A DNA stretch of 64,000 bases from Cohnella hashimotonis (GCF_030014955.1 NZ_JAGRPV010000001.1:3968001-4032000); one strand, 5' to 3'. Shown: positions 51,607 to 60,790, counted from the stretch's first letter. Notes: generated by a model from the sequence alone, not told the origin. Made by a program: numbers and translations.

Positions 51607-52968
51607 ATGTCCCGCAACAAAGTCATCCGTACGCCGCTGTCTTTCCCGCTTCAATCGCTGCGCGCCGTCGCCATATCCGCCGCTGCGATCGCGCTTCTGG
51701 CCGGCTGCGGCGGCCCTTCCGGCTCCGCCGCAGAGACCGCGCCTGCGAGCCCGTCGGTCTCGGCGCCGGCGGCAACGCCCAGCGCGTCCCCGTCCGCCTC
51801 TCCTTCCGCGTCCGCTTCGTCTACCGCCAAGCCGACGGAGGGCTCCGCTTCTTCCGATCCGATCAAGGATCAGATCGCAAAAATGAGCCTCGAGGAGAAG
51901 ATCGGACAGATGATTCTTGCCGGCTTCGAAGGCACCGCGGCGCCGGATGCCTCGACGCTGCGAATGATCCGGGAAGACCGCATCGGCGGCGTCATTCTGT
52001 ACAAGGACAACATCGCCGACGCGTCGAAGACGGTCAAACTCATCAACGCGATTAAAGGAGCGAACGCCAAGGCTGGCAACGTGCCCATCTTCGTCAGCGT
52101 CGACCAGGAAGGCGGCAAGGTCAGCCGCCTGCCGTCCAGTTACAAAAAGATTCCCGAAGCGGCCGTCGTCGGGAAAACCGGCGACGAAAAGCTGGCGACG
52201 CGCATGGGCGAGCTGCTGGCGCGCGAGGTACGCTCGGCCGGTTTCAACGTCGACTTCGCGCCGGTGCTCGATATTAACAGCAATCCGGACAACCCGGTAA
52301 TCGGCACCCGCTCGTTCGGCACCACGGCCGATATCGCAACCCGGATGGGTCTGGCGGCCATGCGCGGCCTGCGCGAGGAAGGCGTCGTTTCAGTCGTCAA
52401 GCACTTTCCCGGCCACGGCGATACGGCGGTCGATTCGCATCTGGACCTGCCCGTGTTGAACAAGACCGCCGAGCAGCTGGCAAAGCTGGAGTGGGTGCCG
52501 TTTCAGGCGGCGATCGGAGAGCAGGCGGACGCCGTGATGGTCGCGCATATTTTGTTCCCGAAGATCGATCCGGACGCGCCCGCTTCGTTTTCCAAGGTGA
52601 TCATCGGAGATCAGCTGCGCGGCAAGCTCGGCTACAAAGGCGTCGTCATCACCGACGATATGACGATGGGCGCGATTGCCAAGCACTACGATCTGGCGGA
52701 CGCCGCCGTCAAGAGCGTGTCGGCAGGCAGCGACATCCTGCTCGTCGCGCACGGCTACGAAGTCGAACGCAAAGTGTACAAGGCGCTGCTGAACGCAGTA
52801 AAGGGCGGAAAACTGACGGAGGCGCGAATCGACGAGAGCGTAACGCGTATCCTGACGCTAAAGTCGCGCTACAAATTAAGCGATGCGGCGACGGCGATGC
52901 CGGAGCTGCAAAAACTGAACGCGGACATCGGATCTTGGCTGGACGACGTGGCGAACGCGAACCGCTAG
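51607..52968 (+). CDS. GH3 beta-N-acetylhexosaminidase lipoprotein (NagZ-like)
   Basis: Hydrolyses beta-N-acetylglucosamine links, most likely in muropeptides on the outer face of the membrane. 453 residues: lipobox LAGC near residue 34, a Pro/Ser/Ala-rich linker (about 45-85), then the NagZ-like TIM barrel (MSLEEKIGQMI... KHFPGHGDTAVDSHLDLP with the catalytic Asp-His dyad, VITDDMTMGAI with the nucleophile Asp). It is the single-domain bacterial NagZ layout, close to B. subtilis NagZ/YbbD in being exported. AAAAGGAGG precedes the ATG. Confidence 0.93.
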   Translation: MSRNKVIRTPLSFPLQSLRAVAISAAAIALLAGCGGPSGSAAETAPASPSVSAPAATPSASPSASPSASASSTAKPTEGSASSDPIKDQIAKMSLEEKIGQMILAGFEGTAAPDASTLRMIREDRIGGVILYKDNIADASKTVKLINAIKGANAKAGNVPIFVSVDQEGGKVSRLPSSYKKIPEAAVVGKTGDEKLATRMGELLAREVRSAGFNVDFAPVLDINSNPDNPVIGTRSFGTTADIATRMGLAAMRGLREEGVVSVVKHFPGHGDTAVDSHLDLPVLNKTAEQLAKLEWVPFQAAIGEQADAVMVAHILFPKIDPDAPASFSKVIIGDQLRGKLGYKGVVITDDMTMGAIAKHYDLADAAVKSVSAGSDILLVAHGYEVERKVYKALLNAVKGGKLTEARIDESVTRILTLKSRYKLSDAATAMPELQKLNADIGSWLDDVANANR

Positions 52969-53035
52969 CGGAAGATGCCGTGCGACGGCTATAAGTAAAT
53001 TAAACAATCCGATTCGACAAGGAGGCTCCGGCCGC

Positions 53036-53773
53036 ATGTACCGCATCATGATCGTCGAGGACGACGAAAAAATCGGCGCGCTGCTGCGGGATTACATCGG
53101 AAGGTACGGCTTTGAGACACATGTCGCGAGCCGGTTCCGCGATCTCGCCGCCGAATTCGAAGACGTCCAGCCTCACCTGCTGCTGCTGGACATTAATCTG
53201 CCGTACTTTGACGGCTACTACTGGTGCAGACAGATTCGCCTGCGATCGAATATGCCGATCATTTTTCTGTCCGCGCGGTCCGGCGAGATGGACCAAGTGA
53301 TGGCGATCGAAAACGGCGGCGACGACTACGTCGCGAAGCCGATCCCGCTCGATCTGCTCATGGCCAAAATCAAGAGCGCGCTGCGGCGCGCCTACGGCGA
53401 ATACGCCGCAGGGCAGGCGCTGTCAAGCGGCGATACGGTCGCCGCCGGCAGCCTCGCGCTCGATATCGGCCGCAGCGAGCTGTCTTGGCGCGGCGCGCGC
53501 GTACCGCTCTCCAAAAACGAGCGGCAGCTCGCGCACGCCCTGCTCCGCCAGGCCGGCCACATCGTCTCGCGCGAGGAGCTGCTCGAGGCGCTGTGGGACG
53601 ACGTCCAGTTCGTGGACGACAACACGCTCACGGTCAACGTCACCCGGCTTCGCCGAAAGCTGGAGGAGTTGGGCCTAAGAGACGCGATTGATACGATCCG
53701 GGGCCAGGGCTACCGCTTGCGGCCGGAGGCGGATTCGGACGATGACGCCGGATCGGCGGCCGCCCATGACTGA
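53036..53773 (+). CDS. bceR: OmpR-family response regulator (BceR-like)
   Basis: A 245-residue regulator. Receiver with Asp52 in LLLLDINLP and LSARSGEMD; GGDDYVAKPI; C-terminal winged helix (SKNERQLAHALLRQAGHIVSREELLEALWDDVQFVDDNTLTVNVTRLRRKLEE). It fits BceR in length and in the GYYWCRQIR segment. It should bind the TGACA-N4-TGTAA repeat at 54879-54892 when phosphorylated by the downstream kinase. AAGGAGGC precedes the ATG; the last 8 bases overlap the kinase gene. Confidence 0.93.
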   Translation: MYRIMIVEDDEKIGALLRDYIGRYGFETHVASRFRDLAAEFEDVQPHLLLLDINLPYFDGYYWCRQIRLRSNMPIIFLSARSGEMDQVMAIENGGDDYVAKPIPLDLLMAKIKSALRRAYGEYAAGQALSSGDTVAAGSLALDIGRSELSWRGARVPLSKNERQLAHALLRQAGHIVSREELLEALWDDVQFVDDNTLTVNVTRLRRKLEELGLRDAIDTIRGQGYRLRPEADSDDDAGSAAAHD

Positions 53774-54881
53774 GCGCGGCGGAGACGACTTACGGCCTTA
53801 TACGTTTCGGGACTATTTGATCGACCGTCTCCCCCACGTCGTCATCCTCGTCGTCGCGGTCCTCCTCGCCCTGACGTTCGTCCAGCTGCTGCTGTGGAAC
53901 GTCGGCCTGCCGCTCTCCTGGGCCGACGCCGCCTACATCGCGCTGCTCGTCGCGCTCGTCGTCGCCGCTTGGCTGGCCGCCGGCTGGCTGCGGCGCAAGT
54001 CGTTCGCGCGCGAGCTGGCCGAAGCCTGGCGGCAGGCGGCGGCGGGCGATGCGGCGGCTTCGCTCTCGCTCGCTTCTCCCGTTACGCGCGAGCAACGGGC
54101 GATGGCCGCGCTTCTTGAGCGGCTGTACACGGTCCACGCGAACGAGCTGAGCGCCCTGCGCCGGCAGCAGGAGTTCCACCGCCATTTCACGGCGCGCTGG
54201 GTCCATCAGATGAAGACCCCGTTGTCCGTCATCGAGCTGCTCATGCAGCGGCATCCCGATCCGGCGGATGACGCGAGGCCCGGCGATACCGAACGCAGCG
54301 TCCTGGAAGAGACCGACCGGCTGCGGCACGGACTCGATACGATGCTGCATACGTCGAGGCTGGACAAGTTCGAGCTGGACGCGTCGTTTCGCACGGTCTC
54401 GTTGTCCGAGATCGTGCGCGCGGTGCTGGGCGAGTACAAGCGTCCTTTTATCCGGCGCTCGATCTTCCCTTCGCTCGAAGGCGAAGCCACGACGGAGACG
54501 GATGCCAAATGGCTTGCGTTCATCCTCGGCCAGCTCGTATCCAACGCGATCAAATACGCCAAAAAAAGCGAAGGCCCGCAACGGCTCCTGATCCGGATCG
54601 AAGGATACCCGGACGGATCGGCGCAACTTCGCGTGACCGACGAAGGAATCGGCATCGCGGCCGAGGATTTGCCTCGCCTGTTCGAGCCCTTTTTTACCGG
54701 GAGCAACGGCCGGCTGAACGGCGAATCGACGGGCATGGGACTCTACCTTGCCAAGCAAGCCTGCGCGCGGCTCGGCATTGGCCTCCGCATCGACTCCGAA
54801 CTGGGCGCAGGCACGACGGCTACGCTTGACTTTCGACCGTCCGGCATCCACCGCCTGACAGACGAACGCAACCAAACGTGA
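53766..54881 (+). CDS. bceS: Intramembrane-sensing histidine kinase (BceS-like)
   Basis: A 371-residue kinase with two adjacent TMs (about 20-45 and 50-75) and almost no extracellular loop, the BceS design in which the BceAB transporter does the sensing. The H-box is HFTARWVHQMKTPLSVIELL; the ATPase has LVSNAIKYAKKS, DEGIGIAAEDLPRLFEPFFTGSNG and STGMGLYLAKQ. The start is uncertain: ATG 53766 overlaps the regulator stop, and ATG 53742 with a distant GGAGG is possible. Confidence 0.92.
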   Translation: MTERGGDDLRPYTFRDYLIDRLPHVVILVVAVLLALTFVQLLLWNVGLPLSWADAAYIALLVALVVAAWLAAGWLRRKSFARELAEAWRQAAAGDAAASLSLASPVTREQRAMAALLERLYTVHANELSALRRQQEFHRHFTARWVHQMKTPLSVIELLMQRHPDPADDARPGDTERSVLEETDRLRHGLDTMLHTSRLDKFELDASFRTVSLSEIVRAVLGEYKRPFIRRSIFPSLEGEATTETDAKWLAFILGQLVSNAIKYAKKSEGPQRLLIRIEGYPDGSAQLRVTDEGIGIAAEDLPRLFEPFFTGSNGRLNGESTGMGLYLAKQACARLGIGLRIDSELGAGTTATLDFRPSGIHRLTDERNQT

Positions 54882-54953
54882 CAACTTTGTAAGGTAAAGT
54901 CGCCGGAATTGAAAGCTTATTCGATGGGCCGGCCCTCCCGACGCCGCTATACT
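54879..54953 (+). promoter_or_regulatory. BceR-type operator and promoter of bceAB
   Basis: TGACA-ACTT-TGTAA (54879-54892) fits the Bce/Psd regulator consensus TnACA-N4-TGTAA. A TATACT (54948-54953) is the -10; there is no recognisable -35, as expected for an activator-dependent promoter. Confidence 0.65.
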
Positions 54954-54990
54954 TAAGGCATACAGACAACAGGCAGGAGGGTTCACCCGC

Positions 54991-55767
54991 ATGCAAGTGC
55001 TCAAAACGCAAGGATTGTCCAAAGTATACGGCGCCAAGGGCGGCGTCGCCTACCACGCGCTCGAACAGATCGACCTTTCCGTCGACAAAGGCGAGTTCGT
55101 CGGCATCATGGGCCCGTCGGGGAGCGGCAAGACGACGCTGCTTAACCTGCTCGCCACGATCGACAAGCCGACGTCCGGGACGCTCGAGATCGGAGGTACG
55201 AATCCCGTAAGCTTAAGCGAGCGGGATATCGCGTTGTTCCGCCGGCGCGAGCTCGGCTTCGTCTTCCAGGACTTCAACCTGCTCGACACGCTTCCGATCA
55301 AAGAAAATATTATCCTGCCGCTCGTGCTCGAAGGCGCAAAGCCGGCGGTTATCGAGCAGAAGCTGCTCCCGATCGCCCAGTTGCTCGGCATCCAGGGCAT
55401 TCTGAACAAGCGGACCTACGAAGTATCGGGCGGCCAGAAACAGCGTGCGGCGATCGCGCGGGCGATCATCCACGAGCCGTCGCTGCTGCTCGCGGACGAG
55501 CTCACGGGCAACCTCGACTCCAAGTCCGCCAAGGATGTCATGAACGCGCTGCAAGATTTGAATGAGCGCCTGTCCGCGACCGTGCTGCTCGTCACGCACG
55601 ATCCTTTTTCCGCGAGCTACTGCAAGCGCGTCCTGTTCATCAAGGACGGCAAGCTGTTTTCAGAAATTCGCCGCGGCGTGAACAGGCAGGCGTTTTTCCA
55701 GCAAATCTTGGATGCTTTAAGCGTGCTGGGAGGGAACTTCGATGACATTCCGTTCGCTCGCGCTTAG
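54991..55767 (+). CDS. bceA: Antimicrobial-peptide ABC transporter ATPase (BceA-like)
   Basis: A 258-residue ATPase. Walker A GPSGSGKTT, signature VSGGQKQRAAIARAI, Walker B LLLADELTGNLDS (Leu in place of the usual Pro, as in BceA), H-loop VTHD. The C-terminal tail (RRGVNRQAFFQQILDAL) is typical of BceA. It overlaps the permease gene by 26 bases. It is expected to confer resistance to cell-wall-targeting peptides such as bacitracin-like compounds together with BceB. Confidence 0.93.
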   Translation: MQVLKTQGLSKVYGAKGGVAYHALEQIDLSVDKGEFVGIMGPSGSGKTTLLNLLATIDKPTSGTLEIGGTNPVSLSERDIALFRRRELGFVFQDFNLLDTLPIKENIILPLVLEGAKPAVIEQKLLPIAQLLGIQGILNKRTYEVSGGQKQRAAIARAIIHEPSLLLADELTGNLDSKSAKDVMNALQDLNERLSATVLLVTHDPFSASYCKRVLFIKDGKLFSEIRRGVNRQAFFQQILDALSVLGGNFDDIPFARA

Positions 55768-57697
55768 CAACGTCCGCGGCAATTGGCGCGCGTACAGCGC
55801 CTTTATTTTAAGCAGCGTGTTTTCCGTGCTCATCTTTTACCTTTATGCGGCGTTTCTGCTTCATCCCGACGTCCAGAGCGGCGAGATCAAGGGCGCGCTC
55901 CAGGTGAAGCAAGGGATGCTGGCCTGCGAAATTCTCATCATCGTTTTCTCGTTTTTCTTTGTCCTCTACTCGAACTCGGCGTTTATGAAGACGCGCAAAA
56001 AGGAATTCGGGCTGTTCACGCTGTTCGGCATGACGCGCAGCCAAATCCGCAAAATGGTGCTGTACGAGAGCGCGTTCATCGCAGCGGTGTCCATCGCGGC
56101 CGGCATCGGTCTAGGCATGCTGTTCAGCAAGCTGTTTTTCCTGGCGCTCGGCGCGTTGCTGGATTCGGGCGAGACGATCCGCTTTGCGGTCCCTCCCGCT
56201 GCTTTATGGATGACGGCGGCCGGTTTCTTCGCCTTGTTCATGGTCATCACCCTGCTGACGCTCTTTCGGGTCGGCCGCTCGGAGATCGTAGAGCTGCTGC
56301 GCGAAGCGCGCAAGCCGAAGCCGGAACCGCGCCTGTCCGTCTGGGCTGCGGTCGCGGGCTTGCTGACGCTGTCGGGTGGCTACGCGCTCGCTTTATCGAT
56401 GAACGCCCACACCTTCCTTATACTTACGCTACCGGTCGTGGGCCTTACGGTCATCGGCACCTATTTCTTATACGCCCAGGGAAGCGTCGCGATTTTGCGT
56501 CTGTTGATGCGCCGCAAGCGGTTTTACTACAACCGGACGAACATGCTGACCGTCTCGCAGCTCGTTTACAAAATGAAAGACAACGCGCGGCTCTTGTTCG
56601 TCATCACGGTCATGAGCGCCGTCGTCCTGTCCGCCTCGGGCACTGTCTACGTGCTGCAGCAGCTTCAAAAATCGCAAATCCTGAGCCATGCGCCCTTTGC
56701 GATCGGCTTCATCGAACGCGGCGAAGGCGCGCATCAAGTCATCGATCCCGCGGAGGTCGTTCGGATCGCCCGCGAGGACGGTCTGCATATCACCCGGCAG
56801 CAAAAGCTGTCCGGCTTGCTCGGCGAGCATCTCGCCAAGGAAGGCTCGACTGCCCAAAAAGACGAGTTCGATGCGATGATCGTGTCGGAGAGCGACTACA
56901 ACCGCGAAGCCAAGCTGCTCGGCCGCAAGTCGGCAGCTCCGGCAGACGACGAGGCCGTGCTGGTACTGCCCTATCAAGAAATGGAGAGCTATCGCCCCAT
57001 CCAGAACGGCGCGATTCGCCTTACGCTGGGCAATGAAAAGATCAAGCTGCATTTGACCGATCAATTGGCGGGCGCGGTGACAAGTCCTGTCTTGTTCGCG
57101 ACCTACCTGCTCGTTGTGGACGACGCCCGCTATGCGCTGCTTAACGCATCTGCCGCTCCGGGGAGTCGGCTCGTCAGCTACGGCTACGACTGGTCGAACT
57201 GGGAGCATAGCGAGGACACGGTCGACAAAATCGTGAAGGCAATGGACCCGGACTTCGAATCGCAAGCGCAGACGTACCGTGTCCCGAGCTATGTCTCCAC
57301 CAACCAATCGATCTCGCTGACGCTGTTCATCGGTCTGTTTATCTCCCTGCTCTTTTTTATTGCGATGGGCAGTCTCATCTACTTCAAGCTCTTTACGGAG
57401 CTGCAGGAGGATCAGGCGCAGTTCAAGGCGCTTTCCCGCATCGGCATGACAGCCGCCGAGATCAGGCGCATCGTCGTCACGCAGGTCGGGCTCGTCTTCC
57501 TCATCCCCTGCATTGTCGGAAGCGTCCACGCCCTGTTCGCCATTCAGGCGCTGGGCAACCTGCTCGGCAGTCCGATCCTCAAGTACGCAGCTGTGGTGTT
57601 CGCGATCTATCTGATCATGCAAGCCGTCTACTTCGCCGTTACCTGCGCCACTTATTTGCGGAGCATCCGCAGCGGAGGCCGCACGGCGACGGAATAA
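55742..57697 (+). CDS. bceB: Antimicrobial-peptide ABC transporter permease (BceB-like)
   Basis: A 651-residue FtsX-type permease with ten predicted TMs: one TM, FtsX block (about 60-170), TMs at about 200-245 and 285-305, a single large extracellular domain (about 305-525) and a C-terminal three-TM block (LFIGLFISLLFFIAMGSLIYFKLFTELQED). The large extracellular loop between TM7 and TM8 is the BceB hallmark and the ligand-sensing part. It completes the BceRS-BceAB module. A terminator follows at 57714. Confidence 0.93.
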   Translation: MTFRSLALSNVRGNWRAYSAFILSSVFSVLIFYLYAAFLLHPDVQSGEIKGALQVKQGMLACEILIIVFSFFFVLYSNSAFMKTRKKEFGLFTLFGMTRSQIRKMVLYESAFIAAVSIAAGIGLGMLFSKLFFLALGALLDSGETIRFAVPPAALWMTAAGFFALFMVITLLTLFRVGRSEIVELLREARKPKPEPRLSVWAAVAGLLTLSGGYALALSMNAHTFLILTLPVVGLTVIGTYFLYAQGSVAILRLLMRRKRFYYNRTNMLTVSQLVYKMKDNARLLFVITVMSAVVLSASGTVYVLQQLQKSQILSHAPFAIGFIERGEGAHQVIDPAEVVRIAREDGLHITRQQKLSGLLGEHLAKEGSTAQKDEFDAMIVSESDYNREAKLLGRKSAAPADDEAVLVLPYQEMESYRPIQNGAIRLTLGNEKIKLHLTDQLAGAVTSPVLFATYLLVVDDARYALLNASAAPGSRLVSYGYDWSNWEHSEDTVDKIVKAMDPDFESQAQTYRVPSYVSTNQSISLTLFIGLFISLLFFIAMGSLIYFKLFTELQEDQAQFKALSRIGMTAAEIRRIVVTQVGLVFLIPCIVGSVHALFAIQALGNLLGSPILKYAAVVFAIYLIMQAVYFAVTCATYLRSIRSGGRTATE

Positions 57698-57713
57698 CGC
57701 CGCCGGCGAAACC

Positions 57714-57753
57714 GACGCCCCTTTGGGTTATTATCCGAGGGGGCGCCTTTTTA
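57714..57753 (+). terminator. Terminator after bceB
   Basis: CGCCCC pairs with GGGGCG around a loop of about 18 bases, followed by CCTTTTT; it overlaps the stop codon of the convergent permease gene. Confidence 0.6.
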
Positions 57754-58557
57754 ATTCCGCATCGCCATCGCATTGCCGGAAGCGTATCGGGCAAGACCCG
57801 CGCGGAACAGGAATGCGCCAACGGCGAGGAAGATCGCGGATGCGCCGAAAGCGGCGGCGGCAAATGCCGGATTAAAATCGCGCATGAGACCGATCGGCAT
57901 ATAACCGATGAAACCGGCGGGAATGACCGTGAACAAAATGATCTTGGCGGCGCCGCGGAAGATGCCCGTCGGATAAATCGTCAATGAAATAAAGCTGCCG
58001 AATACCTGGCTTGCAATGCCCTCCGCATTGCCGATCCAAAAGGCCAGCGAGCCCGCGATCACCATGACGCCGATAAACAAAACGCCGGAAATGAGCAGCG
58101 CGCAGGCGAACAGCAAGCAGCCTCTTGGACTTAGATCGCCGGCCCACATAAAGACGATCAGGCCGAAGACGAAATCGCCCGAGCCGGTCACGGACATCCG
58201 GCTCGTCAGCACGTTCAGCAGCACCGGCTTCGGCTGCGACAAATAGACGTCCAGTTGACCCGAAGAAACGATCGTGGCGATGCGCGGAAAGTTGCCGAAC
58301 AGCACGCTCGCCCATCCGAAGCCGCCTGCGGAAACCGCCCACAGGAGCATGACGTCGCCCATCTCCCAGCCGCTGACGACGGGAAACCTTCCAAAAAACA
58401 AATACCAAAAAAACAGCCATATCATATTGTTGACGAACATCATGCCCGCCAGCAACAAGAAACTGAGCCGGTATTCGAGCGCCGATGCGAGATTGACCTT
58501 CCAGCTTGCCAGCAGAAAGCGGAACGTACCCGACCTGCGTCTATCCTCCGTTGACAT
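57751..58557 (-). CDS. ABC-2 type permease 2
   Basis: A 268-residue permease with about six hydrophobic segments of the ABC2_membrane_6 type (PF06182-like): NMIWLFFWYLFFGRFP, QLDVYLSQPKPVLLN, SGSLAFWIGNAEGI and YPTGIFRG. It is the third gene of an ATPase-permease-permease export unit and overlaps the preceding permease by 17 bases. Confidence 0.88.
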   Translation of the reverse strand: MSTEDRRRSGTFRFLLASWKVNLASALEYRLSFLLLAGMMFVNNMIWLFFWYLFFGRFPVVSGWEMGDVMLLWAVSAGGFGWASVLFGNFPRIATIVSSGQLDVYLSQPKPVLLNVLTSRMSVTGSGDFVFGLIVFMWAGDLSPRGCLLFACALLISGVLFIGVMVIAGSLAFWIGNAEGIASQVFGSFISLTIYPTGIFRGAAKIILFTVIPAGFIGYMPIGLMRDFNPAFAAAAFGASAIFLAVGAFLFRAGLARYASGNAMAMRN

Positions 58558-59359
58558 GGAGTTTACTCACTCCTCTTCTGAAAATAAAAGCGACAAGCAG
58601 GGCGAGCGCGGCGATCCATGCGAGCTGAAGCGAGCAGGCGCGAAGCAGCTCCTGGCTGTCGAACCGGACGCCGAGGCGCGCCGGCAAGTACAGCGCCGCC
58701 TGAAACGGCAGCCACGCGCATACCCGCTGCAGCCACTCGGGCATGAGATCGATCGGGATCAGCAAGCCGCCCGCCGTAAACGTCAGCTTCTGCAGCACGA
58801 ACTCCAGCCCGCGCGTTTCCTCTACCCAGAACGCGCACAAGCCGACGGCCGCCGTCATCAAAAAAGATAGTGTCAAGCCGAGCAAAGCAAGCGGCAGATA
58901 GGCGAACAAGCCGTAGCCCGGCGCAAGAGGCCCGACCGAGAGCCAGGCGACCAGCGCACCTGCCGCCAGCAATACGAAAAACCGGAGGGCGCCTTCTCCG
59001 ACATAAGCGCCGTAATGATAGCCGACGTAGGATAGCGGCCTCGTCAGACGAACGGCAATATCCCCGTTTTTGACTTCCTCCTCGATTCTTACGCCGACGG
59101 GCGGCCCCGCCAGCGTGATCGCTTCCGTGAAGACAAGATACCAGACGATCTGCCGAAGCGTGAAGCCGCCGATCGCCAGGTGGTAATCGCCCGCGTACGC
59201 GGCTCCGTAAAGCTGGCCAAGCACGTATAGTATGAGCAGCAGAAAACTGGAACGAAGCACAAAGTCCGCCTTATACGCCCACTGCTGGCGAAAGGCGATC
59301 CGTACGACCGCAAGCTGCTTGCGCCCGATGCCTAATAAAGTGCGTGCGGCTTGGTTCAA
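58541..59359 (-). CDS. ABC-2 type permease 1
   Basis: A 272-residue permease with about six hydrophobic segments of the same family (QWAYKADFVLRSSFLLLILYVLGQLY; VKNGDIAVRLTRPLSY, which parallels the QLDVYLSQPKP motif in permease 2; AFWVEETRGLEFVLQK). The TTG at 59359 is chosen because GGAGG lies 9 bases upstream and it overlaps the ATPase stop (TTGA); the frame runs further upstream inside the ATPase gene without support. The two permeases probably form a heterodimer. Confidence 0.85.
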   Translation of the reverse strand: MNQAARTLLGIGRKQLAVVRIAFRQQWAYKADFVLRSSFLLLILYVLGQLYGAAYAGDYHLAIGGFTLRQIVWYLVFTEAITLAGPPVGVRIEEEVKNGDIAVRLTRPLSYVGYHYGAYVGEGALRFFVLLAAGALVAWLSVGPLAPGYGLFAYLPLALLGLTLSFLMTAAVGLCAFWVEETRGLEFVLQKLTFTAGGLLIPIDLMPEWLQRVCAWLPFQAALYLPARLGVRFDSQELLRACSLQLAWIAALALLVAFIFRRGVSKLHVNGG

Positions 59360-60399
59360 GTCGAAACGCCTCCTTTCGCCCTCTCCATGCCGTAAATGTG
59401 CTTGATGATGTCCTCGAGCGACGGATCCTCCACGGTCAAATCCGCAATGCGCGCCGCTTGCGTCAGCGAGGCGAGCAGCTCGTTCAGGTTCGTCTGCGAC
59501 AGATTTGCCGTCAGGCGAATGCGCCTTCCCTCGACCGACGCTAGCTCGACGCCTTCGGGCAGCGGTGCCGAGACGCGCAGGCCGAACCATTTCGCGACCG
59601 CAGCCGGTTCCTCGTCGTCCGCCAGCGTGACCGTGACGATCTTGCCGCTAAGCACTTCCCGCCGCAGCAGCGGCACCGGCCGATCGATCAGCACGCCGCC
59701 GTGATGGATAACGATCGCGCGCGCGCAGAGCTGCTCCACGTCTCCGGCATCGTGCGAGGTGAGAAAAACCGTCGTCTCTTCCTCGCGGTTGCGCTCGCGA
59801 ATGATCTCGCGAATACGCTGTTTGACGACGACGTCGAGCCCGATCGTCGGTTCGTCGAGGAACAAAATCTGCGGACGGTGGAGAAAAGAAGCGGCGATCT
59901 CGCAGCGCATGCGCTCGCCAAGCGACAGCTTGCGGACAGGCGTATGCAAATAAGGCCCAAGCTCAAACCGTTCCACCAATCGGTCCCGCCGCTTCGTGTA
60001 ATCTCCGCGGTCGAGCTCGTAGACCCGGCTGATCAACTCGAACGTATCGATCGGCGGCAGATGATACCACAGCTGCGACTTTTGCCCGAACACGGTGCCG
60101 ATCCGGTAGGCCAGCTTCGTACGCTCGCGCCACGGCACAAGTCCCGCCACGGTCGCTTCTCCGGCGGACGGATGCAAGATGCCCGTCAACATTTTGATCG
60201 TCGTCGACTTGCCTGCGCCGTTCGGGCCGAGCAGCGCGACCGTCTCCCCCGCCTCGACCGACAGATCGATACGGTCGACAGCCATTTTTTCTTTCCATTC
60301 CGGCGCAAAAAGCGACCGCAGGCTGCCGCGCAATCCCGCCTGCTTTTCCTTCACTCTGAACGTTTTGCCGAGCGCCCTTGTCTCAAGTGCCAGCTTCAT
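59356..60399 (-). CDS. ABC-2 type transporter ATPase
   Basis: A 347-residue ATPase. Walker A GPNGAGKST, Q-loop FGQKSQLWYHL, signature LSLGERMRCEIAASF, Walker B ILFLDEPTIGLDVVVKQRI, H-loop TSHD; a C-terminal domain of about 100 residues follows, normal for DrrA/NatA-like exporters. The N-terminal TFRVKEKQAGLRGSLRSLF extension is shared by ATPases that pair with ABC2_membrane_6 permeases. The ATG at 60399 follows AAAAAGGGGG. Its mRNA begins with a structured leader with a terminator, so expression is probably ligand-controlled. The substrate is unknown. Confidence 0.9.
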   Translation of the reverse strand: MKLALETRALGKTFRVKEKQAGLRGSLRSLFAPEWKEKMAVDRIDLSVEAGETVALLGPNGAGKSTTIKMLTGILHPSAGEATVAGLVPWRERTKLAYRIGTVFGQKSQLWYHLPPIDTFELISRVYELDRGDYTKRRDRLVERFELGPYLHTPVRKLSLGERMRCEIAASFLHRPQILFLDEPTIGLDVVVKQRIREIIRERNREEETTVFLTSHDAGDVEQLCARAIVIHHGGVLIDRPVPLLRREVLSGKIVTVTLADDEEPAAVAKWFGLRVSAPLPEGVELASVEGRRIRLTANLSQTNLNELLASLTQAARIADLTVEDPSLEDIIKHIYGMERAKGGVST

Positions 60400-60443
60400 T
60401 TCGGTACCCCCTTTTTCCGAATCGCACATAAAGCGTTCCAACC

Positions 60444-60590
60444 AAAAAAGACCCGCGGCAAATCCGCCTTGTGGCGGAACTTGCCGAAGGTCTTTTATCC
60501 CTACGGTGTAAGGAGGCTATCGCCTCATCGGTCTCGCTCGGTTCGACCGCCAGGCTGGCAGCTTGGCGTCGGCTCCCTAGAAACCCTTCC
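60444..60590 (-). promoter_or_regulatory. Structured leader with attenuator, ykkC-class-like riboswitch candidate
   Basis: On the minus strand the leader has CTAGGG (60575-60580), a GGTC...GACC stem, a GAGGC...GCCTC stem and ACACCG then GGGATAAAAGACC (60489-60501); these resemble the CUAGGG and ACACGG/GGGAUAAAAG blocks of ykkC RNAs. The last block also forms one arm of a long intrinsic terminator (60444-60496, ending TTTTTT), so aptamer and terminator are mutually exclusive. The subclass (guanidine, ppGpp or PRPP) cannot be assigned; the match is imperfect. Confidence 0.48.
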
Positions 60591-60602
60591 GTTTGATGAT
60601 AG

Positions 60603-60631
60603 ATATTACCAGCCATCCGGTTGCCGAACAA
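60603..60631 (-). promoter_or_regulatory. Promoter of the ABC-2 leader
   Basis: TTGTTC (60626-60631), 17 bases, TAATAT (60603-60608) on minus; transcription would start just before the structured leader. Confidence 0.65.
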
Positions 60632-60727
60632 CCGTTTTCGTCGTTTTTTCGAATGAACGGTATCGATAGCGGGCATCGACTATTTTCATCGAAGTTGATG
60701 CCCCCCAGCGAACGGCGACATGCAAAA

Positions 60728-60776
60728 AACCTTCGGTTCTCGCCCGCTGTCGCAGCGGCCAAGCCGAAGGTCTTTT
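60728..60776 (-). terminator. Terminator of the small gene at 60791
   Basis: On minus ACCTTCGG (with GACCTTCGG) pairs with CCGAAGGT around an inner GC-rich hairpin, followed by TTTTTT. Confidence 0.7.
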
Positions 60777-60790
60777 CCTAAATTCGCTTC

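Noticed and set aside
60444..60590. T-box leader in front of the ABC-2 ATPase
   Set aside because: There is no AGGGTGGnACCGCG T-box sequence, and the downstream genes are not amino-acid related.
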